A stretch of DNA of 64,000 nt from Parvularcula sp. BBD 1991-13 (GCA_001657385.1 LYSZ01000001.1:310001-374000); one strand, 5' to 3'. Numbered from the stretch's first letter, positions 17,525-29,237 are shown. Notes: generated from the sequence alone by a model not told the origin. A program made the numbers and translations.

Positions 17525-18283
17525 TCAGTGGGCGTGCCCGCCGCCCAGATGATCGAACAGGATCGCCGCCGTGCCGACGACGACGCCGAGCATGGCGAGT
17601 TCGTATCCCCGCTTGTTGGGCGTCTTCGCCGCATGCGGACCGAGATGAACGATCACCACGTAAATCAGCGCGCCGGCGGCCGCGCCGAGCATCGCCGAGA
17701 CCGGCAATTCGCTGTAGAGATTGAGGAGCACGTTGGCGGCGACCGCGCCGGCGACGGTCGTGAGGCCGGCCGCGGCGAGCGCCAGAGCGGCGGCGTTGAC
17801 CCGGCTCAGTCCCGCGCCCGCCAGCAGGCTGAAAGCGATCACTCCTTCCGGGAACTCGTGGAAGATCAGCCCGCCCGTCGCGATCCAGCCGGTGAAGGCG
17901 TCGTCGTGAAACGATGCGGCGTAGATCGCGCCGTCGAAAAACGAGTGAGAGGCGAGACCGATGATCGACGCGTAGCCGAAGGCGAGCGCCGCGCCTTCCG
18001 GCTCGCCGCCGACCGCGGTCTGGACGCCGATGCCCGCCAGCACCATGAAAGCGAAGCCCGCCGCGATCCAGCCAAGGGCGAGGGGCGAGGCCTCCAGCGC
18101 CTCGGGCGTCAAGTGAAACAGGACCGCCACCGTCAACAGTCCAACCGCGAAGGCCGAAAAGTAAACGCTGTTGCGTCCCGCCCAATCCTTGAAAAACGCC
18201 ATGGCGGCGATGCCCCCGGCGCTGACGGCGGCGGCGGTCAGGCTGGCGTTCAGGCCGTACAGGATTTCCGGTTCACCAGACAT
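17525..18283 (-). CDS. ZIP family divalent metal transporter
   Basis: 252 aa polytopic inner membrane protein, probable zinc importer. Eight hydrophobic segments are visible. The metal-binding motifs of ZIP helices 4 and 5 are present: HSFFDG (with preceding ASIIGLAS) and HEFPEG. A histidine-ending C-terminus (GGGHAH) is present. It converges on the gsp operon and diverges from the CDF exporter gene at 18690, an importer/exporter pairing that suggests metal homeostasis. Confidence 0.9.
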   Translation of the reverse strand: MSGEPEILYGLNASLTAAAVSAGGIAAMAFFKDWAGRNSVYFSAFAVGLLTVAVLFHLTPEALEASPLALGWIAAGFAFMVLAGIGVQTAVGGEPEGAALAFGYASIIGLASHSFFDGAIYAASFHDDAFTGWIATGGLIFHEFPEGVIAFSLLAGAGLSRVNAAALALAAAGLTTVAGAVAANVLLNLYSELPVSAMLGAAAGALIYVVIVHLGPHAAKTPNKRGYELAMLGVVVGTAAILFDHLGGGHAH

Positions 18284-18689
18284 TGCGATGCGGTCTTACC
18301 CCCGAGATCATCGTCGCCGCCGAATGCGCGCCCGAACCGGCGCCCCAACCAAGTTTACAGGCAGGCTCGCAAACGGCCCCACACAAGAAGCCCCCTGGCG
18401 CTCTCCGATCGAGACGTGGCGAACGGGTCGCGCGCCGCCCAGCCGCCACGCCGTCGGTCGGCCGATTATCGATGACATACTTGGCGACCATAGAGAATAG
18501 CGCGACGCGGCTGGATATGTTATCACATTACTTTGTCGCGACCTTATCCCGGCCGGGAATCGCTGCAAAGGTGAAATTCACGTGACGGGCCTGCGACATG
18601 CTTGCCCTTGGACGGAAATACAGATTTAATTCATAATAGTAACGTGGTTTCCTTACGCATTCTGAAATCAAATCACAATTGGCGGGCGT
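18284..18689. other. Divergent region between ZIP and CDF genes
   Basis: No gene is supported. It contains the Zur-like palindrome at 18517-18531 and an AT-rich segment (about 18610-18680) directly before the CDF gene that includes a second weak palindromic element around 18633-18645. Confidence 0.5.
18517..18531. promoter_or_regulatory. Candidate Zur operator
   Basis: The 13-base core GTTATCACATTAC is a near palindrome (half sites GTTAT and GTAAT), close to the GTTATA/TATAAC-type zinc uptake regulator sites known in alphaproteobacteria. Its placement between a ZIP importer and a zinc-type CDF exporter supports the reading, but one mismatch and the chance rate of such sites keep confidence moderate. 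Confidence 0.4.
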
Positions 18690-19673
18690 ATGGTTGATTG
18701 CGGCCATCATCACGCACACACATCGAACACCCGCCGGCTGACCTTCGCTTTCGCCGTCATTTTCTTTTTCATGGTCGTCGAGGTGGCGGGCGGCGTCATC
18801 TCCGGATCGCTGGCCCTGCTCGCCGATGCGGCCCACATGATGACCGACGCCTTCGCCCTTGGCCTTGCGATCAGCGCCCAGTATTTCGCCGCCAAGCCCG
18901 CCGACCGGCGGCTGCATTTCGGATACCGGCGGGCTCAGGTGCTGGCGGCGTTCGTCAACGGCATTCTTCTGGCCGTCCTCCTGTGCTGGATCTTGATCGA
19001 GGCGGTCAGCCGCTTCGCCAATCCCGTGCCCATCGACGCGCCCCTGATGCTGGGGGTGGCGGTGCTCGGCCTGGCGGCGAACGCCGTCGCCTTCGCGATC
19101 CTGCACCGCAAGCATGAGCGCGATCTCAACATGCGCGGAGCGGTGTTGCATGTGCTGGGCGATCTGCTCGGTTCCGTCGCCGCCATCGTCGCCGCCCTGG
19201 TGGTGATGTTCGGCGGCTGGACCCGGATCGATCCGCTCCTGTCCATCCTCGTCGCCGTGCTGATCGGCGTGTCGGCGGCGCGTCTCATCCGCGACGCCGG
19301 TTTCATCCTGCTCGAAGGCGCGCCGGAGAGTATCGACGTCGCCGCGCTCAGCGAGGAGATGCTTCAGGAATCCGACGTCATCAGGAACGTGCACGATGTC
19401 CGGATTTCCCAGATCACGCCGGAACAGTTGCGGTTGACCATGCATGTCTGCGTCGACAAGGACAGCGACGTTCCGTCGGCCCTTTCAGCGGCGAAAACCT
19501 TTCTTGAGCGGCGTTACGGCATTCGCCAGTCGACCGTCCAGGTGGAGGTCGGCTCCTGCCTCGATCGCGGGTCGGAACAGACCTCGGCGGAGCGCCCGCC
19601 GGCGCGCGACGACGCCGTCTCCCCGCGCCGCCTTTCCGCCGCCCGGCCCGCGCCCGTCGGCGCATCGGACTGA
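18690..19673 (+). CDS. Cation diffusion facilitator (CDF) family zinc/cadmium/cobalt exporter
   Basis: 327 aa. His-rich N-terminus (DCGHHHAH), six membrane helices, and the CDF metal sites in helix 2 (ADAAHMMTDA) and helix 5 (LHVLGDLLGS). The cytoplasmic C-terminal domain is present (VRNVHDVRIS-like segment and LTMHVCVDKDSDVP). A low-complexity tail of about 40 residues rich in Ala/Arg/Pro extends past the usual end. ZitB/CzcD-like proton antiporter for zinc or related metals. Confidence 0.93.
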   Translation: MVDCGHHHAHTSNTRRLTFAFAVIFFFMVVEVAGGVISGSLALLADAAHMMTDAFALGLAISAQYFAAKPADRRLHFGYRRAQVLAAFVNGILLAVLLCWILIEAVSRFANPVPIDAPLMLGVAVLGLAANAVAFAILHRKHERDLNMRGAVLHVLGDLLGSVAAIVAALVVMFGGWTRIDPLLSILVAVLIGVSAARLIRDAGFILLEGAPESIDVAALSEEMLQESDVIRNVHDVRISQITPEQLRLTMHVCVDKDSDVPSALSAAKTFLERRYGIRQSTVQVEVGSCLDRGSEQTSAERPPARDDAVSPRRLSAARPAPVGASD

Positions 19674-19712
19674 GCGCCGCGCCACCGCCTGTCGGCGAGC
19701 TTCGATCGACGT

Positions 19713-20702
19713 CTACTTTCCCGCTTCGTGAACCGCGCGGGCGATGGCGCGCGCCAGACAGTCGCCGGCGGCGGCGCCGATGGCGGCGACCGCAGCGGCG
19801 CGGGCGAAGCCGTCTTCCGTCAGCGGATGAACCGCGCTCGCCGTCGCGAACACGATGTCGCCGTCGAGCGGCGTGTGCGCGGGGCGCACCGCGCGGGCGA
19901 TCCCGTCCTGCGCCATGACGGCGACGCGCTTGACCTCGACCTGGGTGAGGGCCGCGCTGACGGCGACGGCGGCGAGCGTCGTGTTCGCGCCCGGTTGAAC
20001 GCCGGCCCCGAGGCGCGAGAGCGGCGGGATCGGGTCCGCCCCGTCGCGCAAGACCGGGGGCGGCTTGCCGCCGAACTCCGCGCCGATCTCCCACGGCCAG
20101 GCGTAGAAAGTCTCGCCGTCGCCCATATAGACCGAGCCCACCGGATTCGCCGCCACTAGCGCGCCGACGACGATCCCGCCGTCCAGCGCGACCGACGCCG
20201 AGCCGACGCCGCCCTTCACGCGCCCGGCCATGGCGCCGCGCCCCGCGCCCACCGCGCCCAGGGCGAAATCGCGAGCGGCGGCGCTGACCGCCGCCGCGCC
20301 GAGAGCGCGGTAGGGGGGCGTCGCGCCCCAGTCCTTGTCTCCCTCATTGGCGAGGTCGTGCAGCACCGCCGCCGGCACGATGGGGATCGCCGGGCCTTTC
20401 CCGGACAGGGTGAGGCCGACGCCCGCCTGCGAGAGAGCGGATGCGGCGCCGTCCGCGGCGGCGAGACCGAACACCGATCCGCCGCTAAGGACGAAGGCGT
20501 CCGCGCGCCCGACAAGGTTTTCCGGGGACAGAACATCCGTTTCCCGCGCGCCGGGAGCGCCGCCGCGCACATCCGCCGCGCTGACGAAGGCGCGTTCGCA
20601 CCGCAGGACGGTGACGCCGGTCGCCGCGGCCTCGTCCGTCGCATGACCCACCGTGATCCCCGGTACGTCGGTGATGAGATTTCGTTCGCCCGGCTGCGGC
20701 AT
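19713..20702 (-). CDS. P1 family (S58) peptidase, DmpA-like aminopeptidase
   Basis: 329 aa from the ATG at 20702, which has AAAGGAG six bases upstream; the open frame continues further but without such a site. Family motifs: ITDVPGITVGHAT at the start, GGSVFGLAAADG, and GGVGSAS, where the peptide is expected to be cut autocatalytically so that the Ser becomes the N-terminal nucleophile. Known members (DmpA, BapA) release N-terminal D- or beta-amino acids from peptides. It follows the ABC transporter ATPase by 43 bases and is probably the intracellular hydrolase for what that transporter imports. Confidence 0.88.
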   Translation of the reverse strand: MPQPGERNLITDVPGITVGHATDEAAATGVTVLRCERAFVSAADVRGGAPGARETDVLSPENLVGRADAFVLSGGSVFGLAAADGAASALSQAGVGLTLSGKGPAIPIVPAAVLHDLANEGDKDWGATPPYRALGAAAVSAAARDFALGAVGAGRGAMAGRVKGGVGSASVALDGGIVVGALVAANPVGSVYMGDGETFYAWPWEIGAEFGGKPPPVLRDGADPIPPLSRLGAGVQPGANTTLAAVAVSAALTQVEVKRVAVMAQDGIARAVRPAHTPLDGDIVFATASAVHPLTEDGFARAAAVAAIGAAAGDCLARAIARAVHEAGK

Positions 20703-20745
20703 AAAGGCTCCTTTGTCTAAGCGGTTTCGCGCCATTCGGGCCGCT

Positions 20746-22394
<1,649 letters not shown>

Positions 22395-22398
<4 letters not shown>

Positions 22399-23216
22399 GG
22401 CGCGCGCTCCCGCTGCGGATCGAGACAGCGCCGCAGGCCGTCGCCCAGCAGGTTGACGCCGAACACGAAAAGAAAGATCGCAAGACCGGGAAAGACCGCC
22501 AGCCACGGGGCGAAGCCCGCCATGGTCTGACTTTCCGCCAGCATTCGCCCCCAGCTCGGCGCGGGCGGCTGTGCGCCCAGCCCGACATAGGAAAGGCCCG
22601 CCTCCGCGAGCACCGCCATGGAGAATTGCACCGTTGCCTGAACGATCAGGAGATGTGCGATGTTCGGCAGGATGTGATCGATGGAGATAGCGACGGCGCC
22701 GCGTCCCGCCGTCCGGGCGCCGAGGGCGTAGCCGCTGGTCCACAGGGGCAGGGCGCCGGCGCGGGCGAGCCGGGCGAACACCGGGATATTGAATACGCCG
22801 ATGGCGATGACGGCGTTCATGGCGCCCGGTCCGTATACGGCGGAGATGAGAATGGCGAGGATCACCGCCGGGAACGCGAAAATGAGATCGCCGGCGCGCA
22901 TGATCGCCTCGCTGAGGAGGCCGCCCGACGCCGCGGCGGCGAGGCCGAGGGGGACGCCGACGACCGCGCCGAGGCCGACGGCGAGGAAAGCGACCGCGAT
23001 GGACACCTGCGCCCCCGCCATCACCATGGACAGAACGTCCCGGCCCAGATGATTGGCGCCCATCCAGTGATCGGCGGAGGGCGGCTGAAACCGCGCCGCC
23101 GCGTCGAGGGCCTCGACGTCGTAGGGCGTCCAGGCCAGCGAGACCAGCGCGGCGAGCACGAAGATCCCGGAAAGGCCGGCGCCCAGGGCGAGGTCCGGCG
23201 TGACGGCGCGGGTCAT
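22395..23216 (-). CDS. Oligopeptide ABC transporter permease (DppC type)
   Basis: 273 aa from the ATG at 23216, overlapping the upstream fusion gene's stop by 4 bases. An N-terminal helix, the OppC-like segment HWMGANHLGRDVLSMVMAG, five more helices and the EAA-type coupling loop (ALGARTAGRGAVAISIDHIL) are visible. Ends NLLGDGLRRCLDPQ, as DppC proteins do. Second half of the transmembrane channel with the fused DppB domain. Confidence 0.94.
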
Positions 23217-25819
23217 GAGCCGGCTCCCTTGCCGTTTCCGTGATGCGGGCGCCGCAGCCGCGGATCGACGACGGCGTAGGCGATGTCGATCACGAACGCG
23301 GTCAGGATGACCGTGAAGACGAGGATCATCACCACGCTCTTGACCACCATCAGATCCCGCTGAGCGATGCTCTGGAAGACGAGGCGGCCGAGCCCCGGCA
23401 GGTAAAAGACGTTTTCGATAATCACCGCCCCGGCGATGAGAAACGCGAATTGGAGCCCGAGAATGGTCAGCACCGGGACCAGCGCGTTGCGCAGGGCGTG
23501 GTTGCGCAGCGCCGCGCCCCGCGACGCTCCCTTGGCGCGCGCGGTGCGGATGTAGTCCTCGCGCAGGGTTTCGATCGTCGCCGAGCGCATGATCTGCGTC
23601 AGGATCGCCGCCTGGGGCAGGGCGAGGGCGACCGCCGGCAGGACCAGCGCTTTCAGCGCCGCGCCGGCGTCCGCGGACCATCCGGGAAATCCGCCCGCGG
23701 AAAACCAGCGCAGGGAGACCGCGAAGACCATGACGAGCAGGATCGCCAGCCAGAAATTCGGCATCGCGACGCCGGCCTGCGCGATCGTCATCGCCGCGCG
23801 TCCGCCGGCGCTGCGCCGTCTCGCCGCCGCGTAAAGGCCCGCCGGCACGCCGATCAGGGTGGACAGGGCGAAGGCCGCCAGCGCCAGCGGCAGCGAGACC
23901 CACAAACGTTCGGCGACCAGGTCGCCCACCGGCTCGCGATAGGTGTAGCTGACGCCGAAATCTCCCCGCGCCATGCCCGCGAGCCAGTCGAGATAGCGAA
24001 CCGGCGCCGGCGCATCGAGACCAAGCTCGGCGCGCAACGCCGCCACCGAGGCCGGATCGGCGTTGACGCCCATCATGAACGCCGCCGGATCGCCCGGCGC
24101 GACATCGATCAGGATAAAGACGACCAGCGAGGCGGCGAGCAGCGACAGCGCCATCGCCGCCGCCCGCGAAGCGATGTAGGCCGGTCCGAGGCGCAGGGCG
24201 TAAGCCAGGCCGGCGAGCCCCGCTGCGCCGGCAAGCAGAAAGACCGCAAGGCCCGGTCCGGCGGCGGCGGGCGCGCCTGACGGCGCCGTTTTCGGCGCGG
24301 CGGCGGCGCGGCCGATCACATCGGCGTCGGCGAACACATTGGCCTGTAGGGGCGCGTCGGTCCAAACGCCGACGACGCTCCGGTTCCAGACGCCGATCTT
24401 CGGCCCCTGGGCGAGGAAGACGTTGACCGCGTCGTCCGCCAGAATCGTCTGTGCGCGTTTATAGAGCGCGTCGCGACGGTCCGGATCGCGCTCCCGGCGC
24501 AGATCGTCGATCACGGCGTCGAAGATTTCATTCCTGTACTGAAAATAATAGTCGTCGCGCGCGTAAATGTCGATGTCCAGCGGTTCGGTGTGAGCGACGA
24601 TGGTCAAATCAAAAGTATTGTTGGCGAAAACCCGGTTAAGCCATTGCGCCCATTCCATGTTGCGGATCTTGACATCGATCCCCACGGCTTCGAGCTGCGC
24701 CGCGACGACCTCGCCGCTGCGCCGCGCATAGCTCGGCGGGGGCAGGGCGAGGGTCGTCGAAAATCCGTCGGGGTAGCCGGCTTGCGCCAGCAGCGCGCGG
24801 GCGCGGGTCGGGTCGTAGGGGTAACGCGCCGAGAGATCCGTATAGGAAGGGTGGTGCGGCGGGAAATGGCTGCCGATGGGCGCGCCATAGCCGAACAGGG
24901 CCGCGTCGATCACCGCCCGTTTGTCGACGGCGTGATTGAGGGCGCGCCGCACGCGGATGTCGTCGAAAGGCGGCGCTGCGTTGTTCACGGCGAGGATGAT
25001 TTCCCCTTCTCCGGTGCCGTAGCGAACCCGGAAGCGCTCGTCCCGCTCCAGCGCGAGCACGTTTTCCGGCGCCGGATAGTTGGGAAATCCATCGACGTCG
25101 CCGGCCATCAGGGCGGCGAATGCCGCCGTTGGGTCGGGAATGAACACGAAGTCGATCCGGTCGAGGGCGCTGCGCGCGCCCCAATAGGCCTCGTTGCGTA
25201 TGAGCGTGAGCGAGGCGCCCTTGCGCCAGCGCTGAAAACGGAACGGCCCCGTGCCGACCGGATTGACGGCGTTCGTCGCGGCGCTTTCCGGGGCGACGAT
25301 GACGAAATCGCCCCAGCCGAGATAGAGCGGCAAGTCCGCCAGCGGTTCTTTCAGGGTAATCCGTACGCGATGGGGACCGAGCGCGCGGACATCGGCGATG
25401 CGTTCGGCGAGGGGGCGCTGGGCGTTGGATGATCGGGAGCCGCGGGCGCGCTCGAGGGTGAAGACGACGTCGTCGGCGTCGAACCCGGCGCCGTCATGGA
25501 ACCGGACGTTCCGGCGCAGCGCGAACTCGTAGACGAGCCCGTCCGCCGATACCGACCAGCGTTCGGCGAGCGCCGGACCCGGCGTTCCGTCCTCGCGAAT
25601 CCGCGTCAGCCCTTCGAAGACATTGGCGTAGACAATCTCGTCGATCGCCGCCGCGGCGCCGCTGGTGGGATCGAGGTTGGGCGGCTCCAGTTGAACCCCG
25701 ACGCGCAAGGCGCCCGCGGCCAGGGCCGTCCCCGTCAGCACAAAGAGAACGAGGAAAAAGGCGAGCGCCGCGACGGCGCTCGCCGAAAGAGGCGCATTGG
25801 CGAAGAGCCGCGCCGCCAT
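23213..25819 (-). CDS. Fused peptide-binding protein (SBP family 5) and DppB-type permease
   Basis: 868 aa in one uninterrupted frame. Residues about 1-35 are a signal/anchor helix; 36-525 form a DppA/OppA-type binding protein (GVQLEPPNLDPTSGA, VYANVFEGLTR, NPVGTGPFRF, RRALNHAVDKRAVID). An extra membrane helix follows (about 545-567), then a complete DppB-like permease: VFILIDVAPGDPAAF, the coupling loop TARAKGASRG, and ENVFYLPGLGRL. The added helix would return the chain to the cytoplasm so that the permease keeps its normal topology. Tethering the binding protein is unusual for this transporter family. It begins 6 bases after the TonB receptor stop. Confidence 0.93.
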   Translation of the reverse strand: MAARLFANAPLSASAVAALAFFLVLFVLTGTALAAGALRVGVQLEPPNLDPTSGAAAAIDEIVYANVFEGLTRIREDGTPGPALAERWSVSADGLVYEFALRRNVRFHDGAGFDADDVVFTLERARGSRSSNAQRPLAERIADVRALGPHRVRITLKEPLADLPLYLGWGDFVIVAPESAATNAVNPVGTGPFRFQRWRKGASLTLIRNEAYWGARSALDRIDFVFIPDPTAAFAALMAGDVDGFPNYPAPENVLALERDERFRVRYGTGEGEIILAVNNAAPPFDDIRVRRALNHAVDKRAVIDAALFGYGAPIGSHFPPHHPSYTDLSARYPYDPTRARALLAQAGYPDGFSTTLALPPPSYARRSGEVVAAQLEAVGIDVKIRNMEWAQWLNRVFANNTFDLTIVAHTEPLDIDIYARDDYYFQYRNEIFDAVIDDLRRERDPDRRDALYKRAQTILADDAVNVFLAQGPKIGVWNRSVVGVWTDAPLQANVFADADVIGRAAAAPKTAPSGAPAAAGPGLAVFLLAGAAGLAGLAYALRLGPAYIASRAAAMALSLLAASLVVFILIDVAPGDPAAFMMGVNADPASVAALRAELGLDAPAPVRYLDWLAGMARGDFGVSYTYREPVGDLVAERLWVSLPLALAAFALSTLIGVPAGLYAAARRRSAGGRAAMTIAQAGVAMPNFWLAILLVMVFAVSLRWFSAGGFPGWSADAGAALKALVLPAVALALPQAAILTQIMRSATIETLREDYIRTARAKGASRGAALRNHALRNALVPVLTILGLQFAFLIAGAVIIENVFYLPGLGRLVFQSIAQRDLMVVKSVVMILVFTVILTAFVIDIAYAVVDPRLRRPHHGNGKGAGS

Positions 25820-25825
25820 GCCGCG

Positions 25826-28093
25826 TCAGTACCTGAGACTGACGCGCGCGCCATAAGTCGCCGGCAGGCCGGGCGCGGCGACGTCGGCGGCGGGGCTGGC
25901 GATGAAGAAGTTGCGGGTCTCGTCATAATCGGCGTTGAGGATGTTCCGCCCCCAGAGCGCCAGCGACCAGCGGCCGTCATCAGGGCCCACCGCGATTTCC
26001 GCATTGGCGAGCCAGTAGGAATCGACGGTGAAGGCCGGGCCGAGCAGCGGCAGGGCGAGATCGTCGCGGTAGGAATAGTCGAACCGGGCGCTGGCGCGCC
26101 AGCCCCCGGCAAGGGCGCGTTCGGCGGCGATAAAGCCCTGATAGCTGATATTGGGAAAGCCGAGATCCTGTCCCGCCCGGTCGATGGTCTCCGCCGCGCC
26201 GGCCGCGATGCTGGCGGCGATGTCGAGATCGGTGAACGCGGTGAACTCGCCCGCCTGGTAGCCGAAGGTCTGCCCCAGCGTGAGCCAGTCCGCGGCCCGC
26301 CACACAAGCTCAAGCTCGCCGCCATAGATCTCGCTTTCCGGCGCGTTGACGATGCGGCCGACGACGGCGTTCGTGCCGGCATCGAAAATCGCCGACTGCA
26401 CCTGTTGATCCGTATAGTCATAATAAAACGCCGCGCCATTGAGGGTGACCGCCCCCTGCGCCAGCGTCGACTTGAACCCCGCCTCGAAGGCGTTGAGGGT
26501 TTCCGGCCGGAACGGATCGATGGCGGTCGGGTTCAGCGTGTTGTAGGCGGTGAAGCCCCCAGACTTGAAGCCGCGGCTGTAGGAAACGTATATCAGGATA
26601 TCTTCCGCCGGGGTGATCTCGATCGCGGCCTTGCCCGTGACGGGATCGCTGTCGAGGTCGCGGTCTTCAAGCGAACCGTCGACGGTTCCGTTGGCGAAAT
26701 TCAAAGGCCCCGTGCCGACCGAAAAGGTCCCGAGATCCCGCAACTCGCGCGCCTCGTCCTCATAGCGCACCCCGCCGACAAAGGTGACGGCGTCGGTCAG
26801 ATCGAAATCCGCATGCAGATAGACCGCCGCGGTGCGCACCTCCTGGCGATAAGGGGTGGAGACGGCGAAGCCGGGGCCGAAGCTCGCTACGAAATCGGAC
26901 TGGTAGACTTCGTTCAGGTCCTCCTGCGAATAGAACACACCGCCGACCCAGCGCAGGCGGCCCGCCGCGGCCTCGCCCTGCGCGCGCGCCTCGTGGGACA
27001 TAACGTCCACGGAGCTTTCGAAATAGACGCCCGCCGCGCCGATCGCAAGGGCGTCGAAGTCGTTGAATTCCTTCCGGTTGAGATCGTCATAGGCGCCGAT
27101 GTAAGTCAGTTCGACCGCGCCGAGATCGGCGGCGAGCGTCAGCGATCCGCCCCAGCCCTCATTGTCGCGGAACGGCGCCGCGCCGGGGTCGATCCCCGCC
27201 AGGTCGGCGAAGGCTTGCGACGAGCCGAAGCTCGTCTCGCGCCGTCCGGCATGGGCCGTGGGGCCGAAGGCGGAATCGTTAAAGAGTTGCAGGCCGAGGC
27301 CGTCGGACTTGTCGATGAAGCCGTGCAGGTTGACGAGCGCCTCCACATTCGAAGCAAGGTCGATTTCCGCCAGCCCGCGCAGGGCGTATTGCTCCGCGTC
27401 GCCGATTTCCTCGCCGGTCTCGCGGTTCACCTGCCACGCGCCGCCATGGGCCGTGGCGCCGGAAATCCGCAGGCGGACGGCGTCTGCGAGCGGTCCGGAG
27501 ACGAAGCCTTCCGCCTCCACGCGGCCGAACCGTCCGCCCTCGACGTCGAGGCCCGCGGCGAGGTCGTCCGTCGGCCGGTTACTGACCACCTTGATGGCGC
27601 CGCCCGTGGTGTTGCGTCCGTAGAGAACCCCTTGCGGTCCGCGCAACACCTCAACTCGTTCCACGTCGAACAGGACGCCCTGGGTCATCACCGGAACCGG
27701 GTAGGCGACGTCGTCGACATAGACGCCGACGGTCGGCGCGTTGTTGGTCGCGTAATCGCGAAAGCCGACGCCGCGGATGGAAAAGCTCGGCTGGCCGGAC
27801 CCGAACTGGCTTTCGATCTCGAGATTCGGCGCCAGGTTCTCCAGGCCGTTCACGGTGTCGACCCCTTGCGCGATCAATTCCGCCCCGGAAAAGACGTTAA
27901 GCGCGACGCCCACGTCCTGCGGCGACTGGGCGCGCCGGCGCGCGGTGACGGTGATCGCATCGGCCGAGGCCGTGCGGACGGTTTCGGAACGCGCCCCGTC
28001 CTGGGCGCGGGCTGCGTTGAACACCTCGCCGGGCGCGCCGCCATGGATGAGGACGCCGCTCGACAGGGCGGTGAAGATCGCCAGTTTTTTCAT
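25826..28093 (-). CDS. TonB-dependent receptor of the peptide uptake operon
   Basis: 755 aa from the ATG at 28093 (MKKLAIFTALSSG); an upstream in-frame start at 28138 is possible and neither has a strong ribosome site. Signal peptide to about residue 30, TonB box ADAITVTA, plug domain with VEVLRGPQGVLYGRNTTGG, then a 22-strand-type barrel ending in a C-terminal aromatic residue (VSLRY). Similar to FecA/FyuA-like receptors of Sphingomonads and Caulobacters. Followed within 6 bases by the binding-protein/permease fusion, so it most likely brings the same substrate across the outer membrane. Confidence 0.93.
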   Translation of the reverse strand: MKKLAIFTALSSGVLIHGGAPGEVFNAARAQDGARSETVRTASADAITVTARRRAQSPQDVGVALNVFSGAELIAQGVDTVNGLENLAPNLEIESQFGSGQPSFSIRGVGFRDYATNNAPTVGVYVDDVAYPVPVMTQGVLFDVERVEVLRGPQGVLYGRNTTGGAIKVVSNRPTDDLAAGLDVEGGRFGRVEAEGFVSGPLADAVRLRISGATAHGGAWQVNRETGEEIGDAEQYALRGLAEIDLASNVEALVNLHGFIDKSDGLGLQLFNDSAFGPTAHAGRRETSFGSSQAFADLAGIDPGAAPFRDNEGWGGSLTLAADLGAVELTYIGAYDDLNRKEFNDFDALAIGAAGVYFESSVDVMSHEARAQGEAAAGRLRWVGGVFYSQEDLNEVYQSDFVASFGPGFAVSTPYRQEVRTAAVYLHADFDLTDAVTFVGGVRYEDEARELRDLGTFSVGTGPLNFANGTVDGSLEDRDLDSDPVTGKAAIEITPAEDILIYVSYSRGFKSGGFTAYNTLNPTAIDPFRPETLNAFEAGFKSTLAQGAVTLNGAAFYYDYTDQQVQSAIFDAGTNAVVGRIVNAPESEIYGGELELVWRAADWLTLGQTFGYQAGEFTAFTDLDIAASIAAGAAETIDRAGQDLGFPNISYQGFIAAERALAGGWRASARFDYSYRDDLALPLLGPAFTVDSYWLANAEIAVGPDDGRWSLALWGRNILNADYDETRNFFIASPAADVAAPGLPATYGARVSLRY

Positions 28094-28365
28094 TATGATT
28101 CGCTCTGCACTCGCTAAAGGCCGGGCCCCGGCGATCATCGTTGTTCTCGATCATCATCGGCGGCCCCCATGGAATGCGTCAGCGCTCCCCCGGTGCGGCC
28201 ATTTTTCTCGGCCGCGAGGCGCGCTCCGGGTCTGCGCCGCGTCCCTTGTCGGGGCGGCTGTTTTACTCAGCTTAGGCGTTCGCCGGTTCGCAAGGAGGTT
28301 TGATAGCCGAAAGCGGCGGCGATTTCAACGGTTTGAACCGGCCGGCGCGAAACGCGAGGGGCGCG

Positions 28366-29160
28366 TCAGGGCCCGGCGAGGAAGTCGCCGGCCGCCTTGG
28401 CGAACGCCTCCGGCGCGTCCCAGTGAAGGGAATGCCCGGCGCCGGCAAGAACGGTCATGCGGGCTTCGGGCAGCAGTTCGAGCGTGGTCCGCACCGCCGC
28501 CGGCGGCAGGAGAATGTCCTCCTCCCCGGCGATCAGCAGCGCCGGAACGTCCAGCGGCTGCGACATGGCGGGGCTGAACCCGAGAACGGCCTCCGCCTGC
28601 CGGCGCATGTCGGCGGGGCTTTGCGCGTATGGATAGGCGCGGGACATGGCCACCGCCGCCTCCACCGCAGCCGGGCTTTCGAAAAAGCCGGGTGCGAAGA
28701 GCCAGTGGAAAAACAGCCGGTGCCACGTATTTTGATCGATCCCCGCCTCGCGCAGGGAAACCAGGGAAGTGATGACGCTGGCCGCCCGGGCGGGCAGTTT
28801 CGCGGCCCCCGCGGCGAGCGCGAGCCGCCCGACGCGGTCCGGGCGGCTCGCCGTCAGCGACAACGCGACGGCGACCCCCATGGAGTGGCCGAGAACATGT
28901 GCGCGGGCGATCCCGAGATGGTCGATCAGCGCGAGCGCATCCGCCGCGAGCCCCGCGACGGCGAGGGGCGCGCCGTCGTCGCGCGTGCGCCCGCAGCCGC
29001 GGTTGTCCGGCATGACCAGCGAGAAACGCCGCTCCAGATGCGGGCGCGCCGGGCCCCAGCTCTGGCTGTCGCTGGCGAGCCCGGCAAGGAGCAGGAGCGG
29101 CGGGCCCTCCCCGGCCAGTTCGTAATAGATCTCGGCGTCTTTGACGGTCAGGGTCGGCAT
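28366..29160 (-). CDS. Alpha/beta hydrolase
   Basis: 264 aa from the ATG at 29160, with GAGG upstream. The alpha/beta hydrolase fold shows the oxyanion segment LLLLAGLASDSQSW, the nucleophile elbow GHSMG (Ser about 95), the acid in AGEEDILLPP and the His in GAGHSLHW. The 3-oxoadipate enol-lactonase/haloperoxidase-like subfamily is the closest general match; the substrate is unknown. It is separated from the TonB receptor by 272 bases and is transcribed the same way. Confidence 0.85.
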   Translation of the reverse strand: MPTLTVKDAEIYYELAGEGPPLLLLAGLASDSQSWGPARPHLERRFSLVMPDNRGCGRTRDDGAPLAVAGLAADALALIDHLGIARAHVLGHSMGVAVALSLTASRPDRVGRLALAAGAAKLPARAASVITSLVSLREAGIDQNTWHRLFFHWLFAPGFFESPAAVEAAVAMSRAYPYAQSPADMRRQAEAVLGFSPAMSQPLDVPALLIAGEEDILLPPAAVRTTLELLPEARMTVLAGAGHSLHWDAPEAFAKAAGDFLAGP

Positions 29161-29237
29161 GGCGGCCTCATTTTTGTTTCTGGCGGGCGGTCGCGAACAG
29201 GATCGGCGAAATCGGGGCGTTGCGACAGCCGGACGGA

